DNA from: JBFLXN01 sp040755715 [NCBI: Candidatus Edwardsbacteria bacterium]
Lineage (GTDB): Bacteria > Edwardsbacteria > AC1 > JBFLXN01
Direction of reading: 5' to 3'
NCBI GenBank assembly: GCA_040755715.1
Contig: JBFLXN010000180.1
Location: 1-5,328 of the forward strand
Length of the DNA: 5,328 bases
Shown here: piece by piece, positions 5,199-5,328 of the stretch
Numbering within the stretch: the stretch's first letter is position 1
Layout: every line of letters starts with the position of its first letter
Translations under genes and position numbers: made by a program
The notes under the pieces: model-generated
What the model was told of the DNA's origin: nothing
The model's input: only the letters and a program-made list of their open reading frames with translations
Database searches by the model: none

Positions 5199-5328
5199 GA
5201 GTTTTTTAATTTTTCTTCAAAAAATCTTGCTTTGTTTTGTAAGTTATTTTTCCGCAATGTATTTACAGAAAAGAAAAAACTGCTTTTTTTGAAGGTTAAA
5301 AGTAGATTTTCTTTTTCCTTGCAATTTC

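Larger units (their letters stand above)
4811..5328 (-). other. Long gene-free region: leader and upstream DNA of the secreted-protein gene
   Basis: I see no supported gene in this 518-bp stretch. A 70-codon minus-strand reading at 4976-4764 runs out of frame through the start of the secreted-protein gene and across two hairpins, and is rejected. The region holds a good promoter (5198-5169), a potential leader of about 350 nt, several inverted repeats and a GA microsatellite. Beyond the promoter (5199-5328) it is strongly AT-rich with A and T runs and no recognisable element. The sequence GGCCATTTTGGGAA (5097-5110) resembles one arm of the inverted repeat at 4271-4285. Confidence 0.55.

Noticed and set aside
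5253-5300. A-tract and T-tract pair as a terminator
   Set aside because: The stem would be almost entirely A-T pairs in generally AT-rich DNA, so it is not distinguishable from chance.

Overview
The window looks like a chromosomal piece of a Gram-negative bacterium with an outer membrane and AT-rich DNA. It carries two consecutive lipid A-Kdo genes (waaA, lpxK), a lipoprotein gene, strong Shine-Dalgarno sites, and several kinds of short repeats, including a 7-bp tandem repeat inside waaA. Such repeat-littered, low-GC genomes are familiar from uncultivated phyla such as Omnitrophota or WOR-3, but nothing here fixes the taxon.

Layout. (1) Positions 1-125 look like the edge of an insertion sequence. 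A gene with a very good ribosome binding site starts at 23 and runs leftwards out of the window. Behind it lie a TATAAT promoter and two direct 24-bp repeats that each contain a small palindrome. (2) Positions 126-440 hold no convincing gene. They contain a near-consensus sigma-70 promoter (142-170) facing right, then a compound palindromic repeat (292-412) and a hairpin (412-436) that reach the start of waaA. (3) Positions 441-2809 hold waaA and lpxK, overlapping by 4 bp (ATGA). Both act on lipid A: LpxK adds the 4'-phosphate to give lipid IVA, and WaaA then transfers Kdo to it. They are probably expressed from the promoter at 142-170. (4) Positions 4810-2777 on the minus strand converge on lpxK. 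They hold a small secreted helical protein with FIMAH-like character, a lipoprotein with an Ig-like region and a metallopeptidase-like domain whose zinc motif is degenerate, and a 44-codon ORF that resembles the start of a DUF5665-type membrane protein and breaks off at the lpxK end. (5) Positions 4811-5328 hold no gene. They contain a good promoter (5198-5169, minus), a leader of about 350 nt with several hairpins, and a short GA microsatellite.

waaA and lpxK are ordinary housekeeping genes. The unusual material is the heptamer insertion in WaaA, the degenerate gluzincin lipoprotein, the truncated gene convergent with lpxK, the perfect 15-bp inverted repeat at 4237-4285, and the dense short repeats. 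I see no tRNA, rRNA or CRISPR array.
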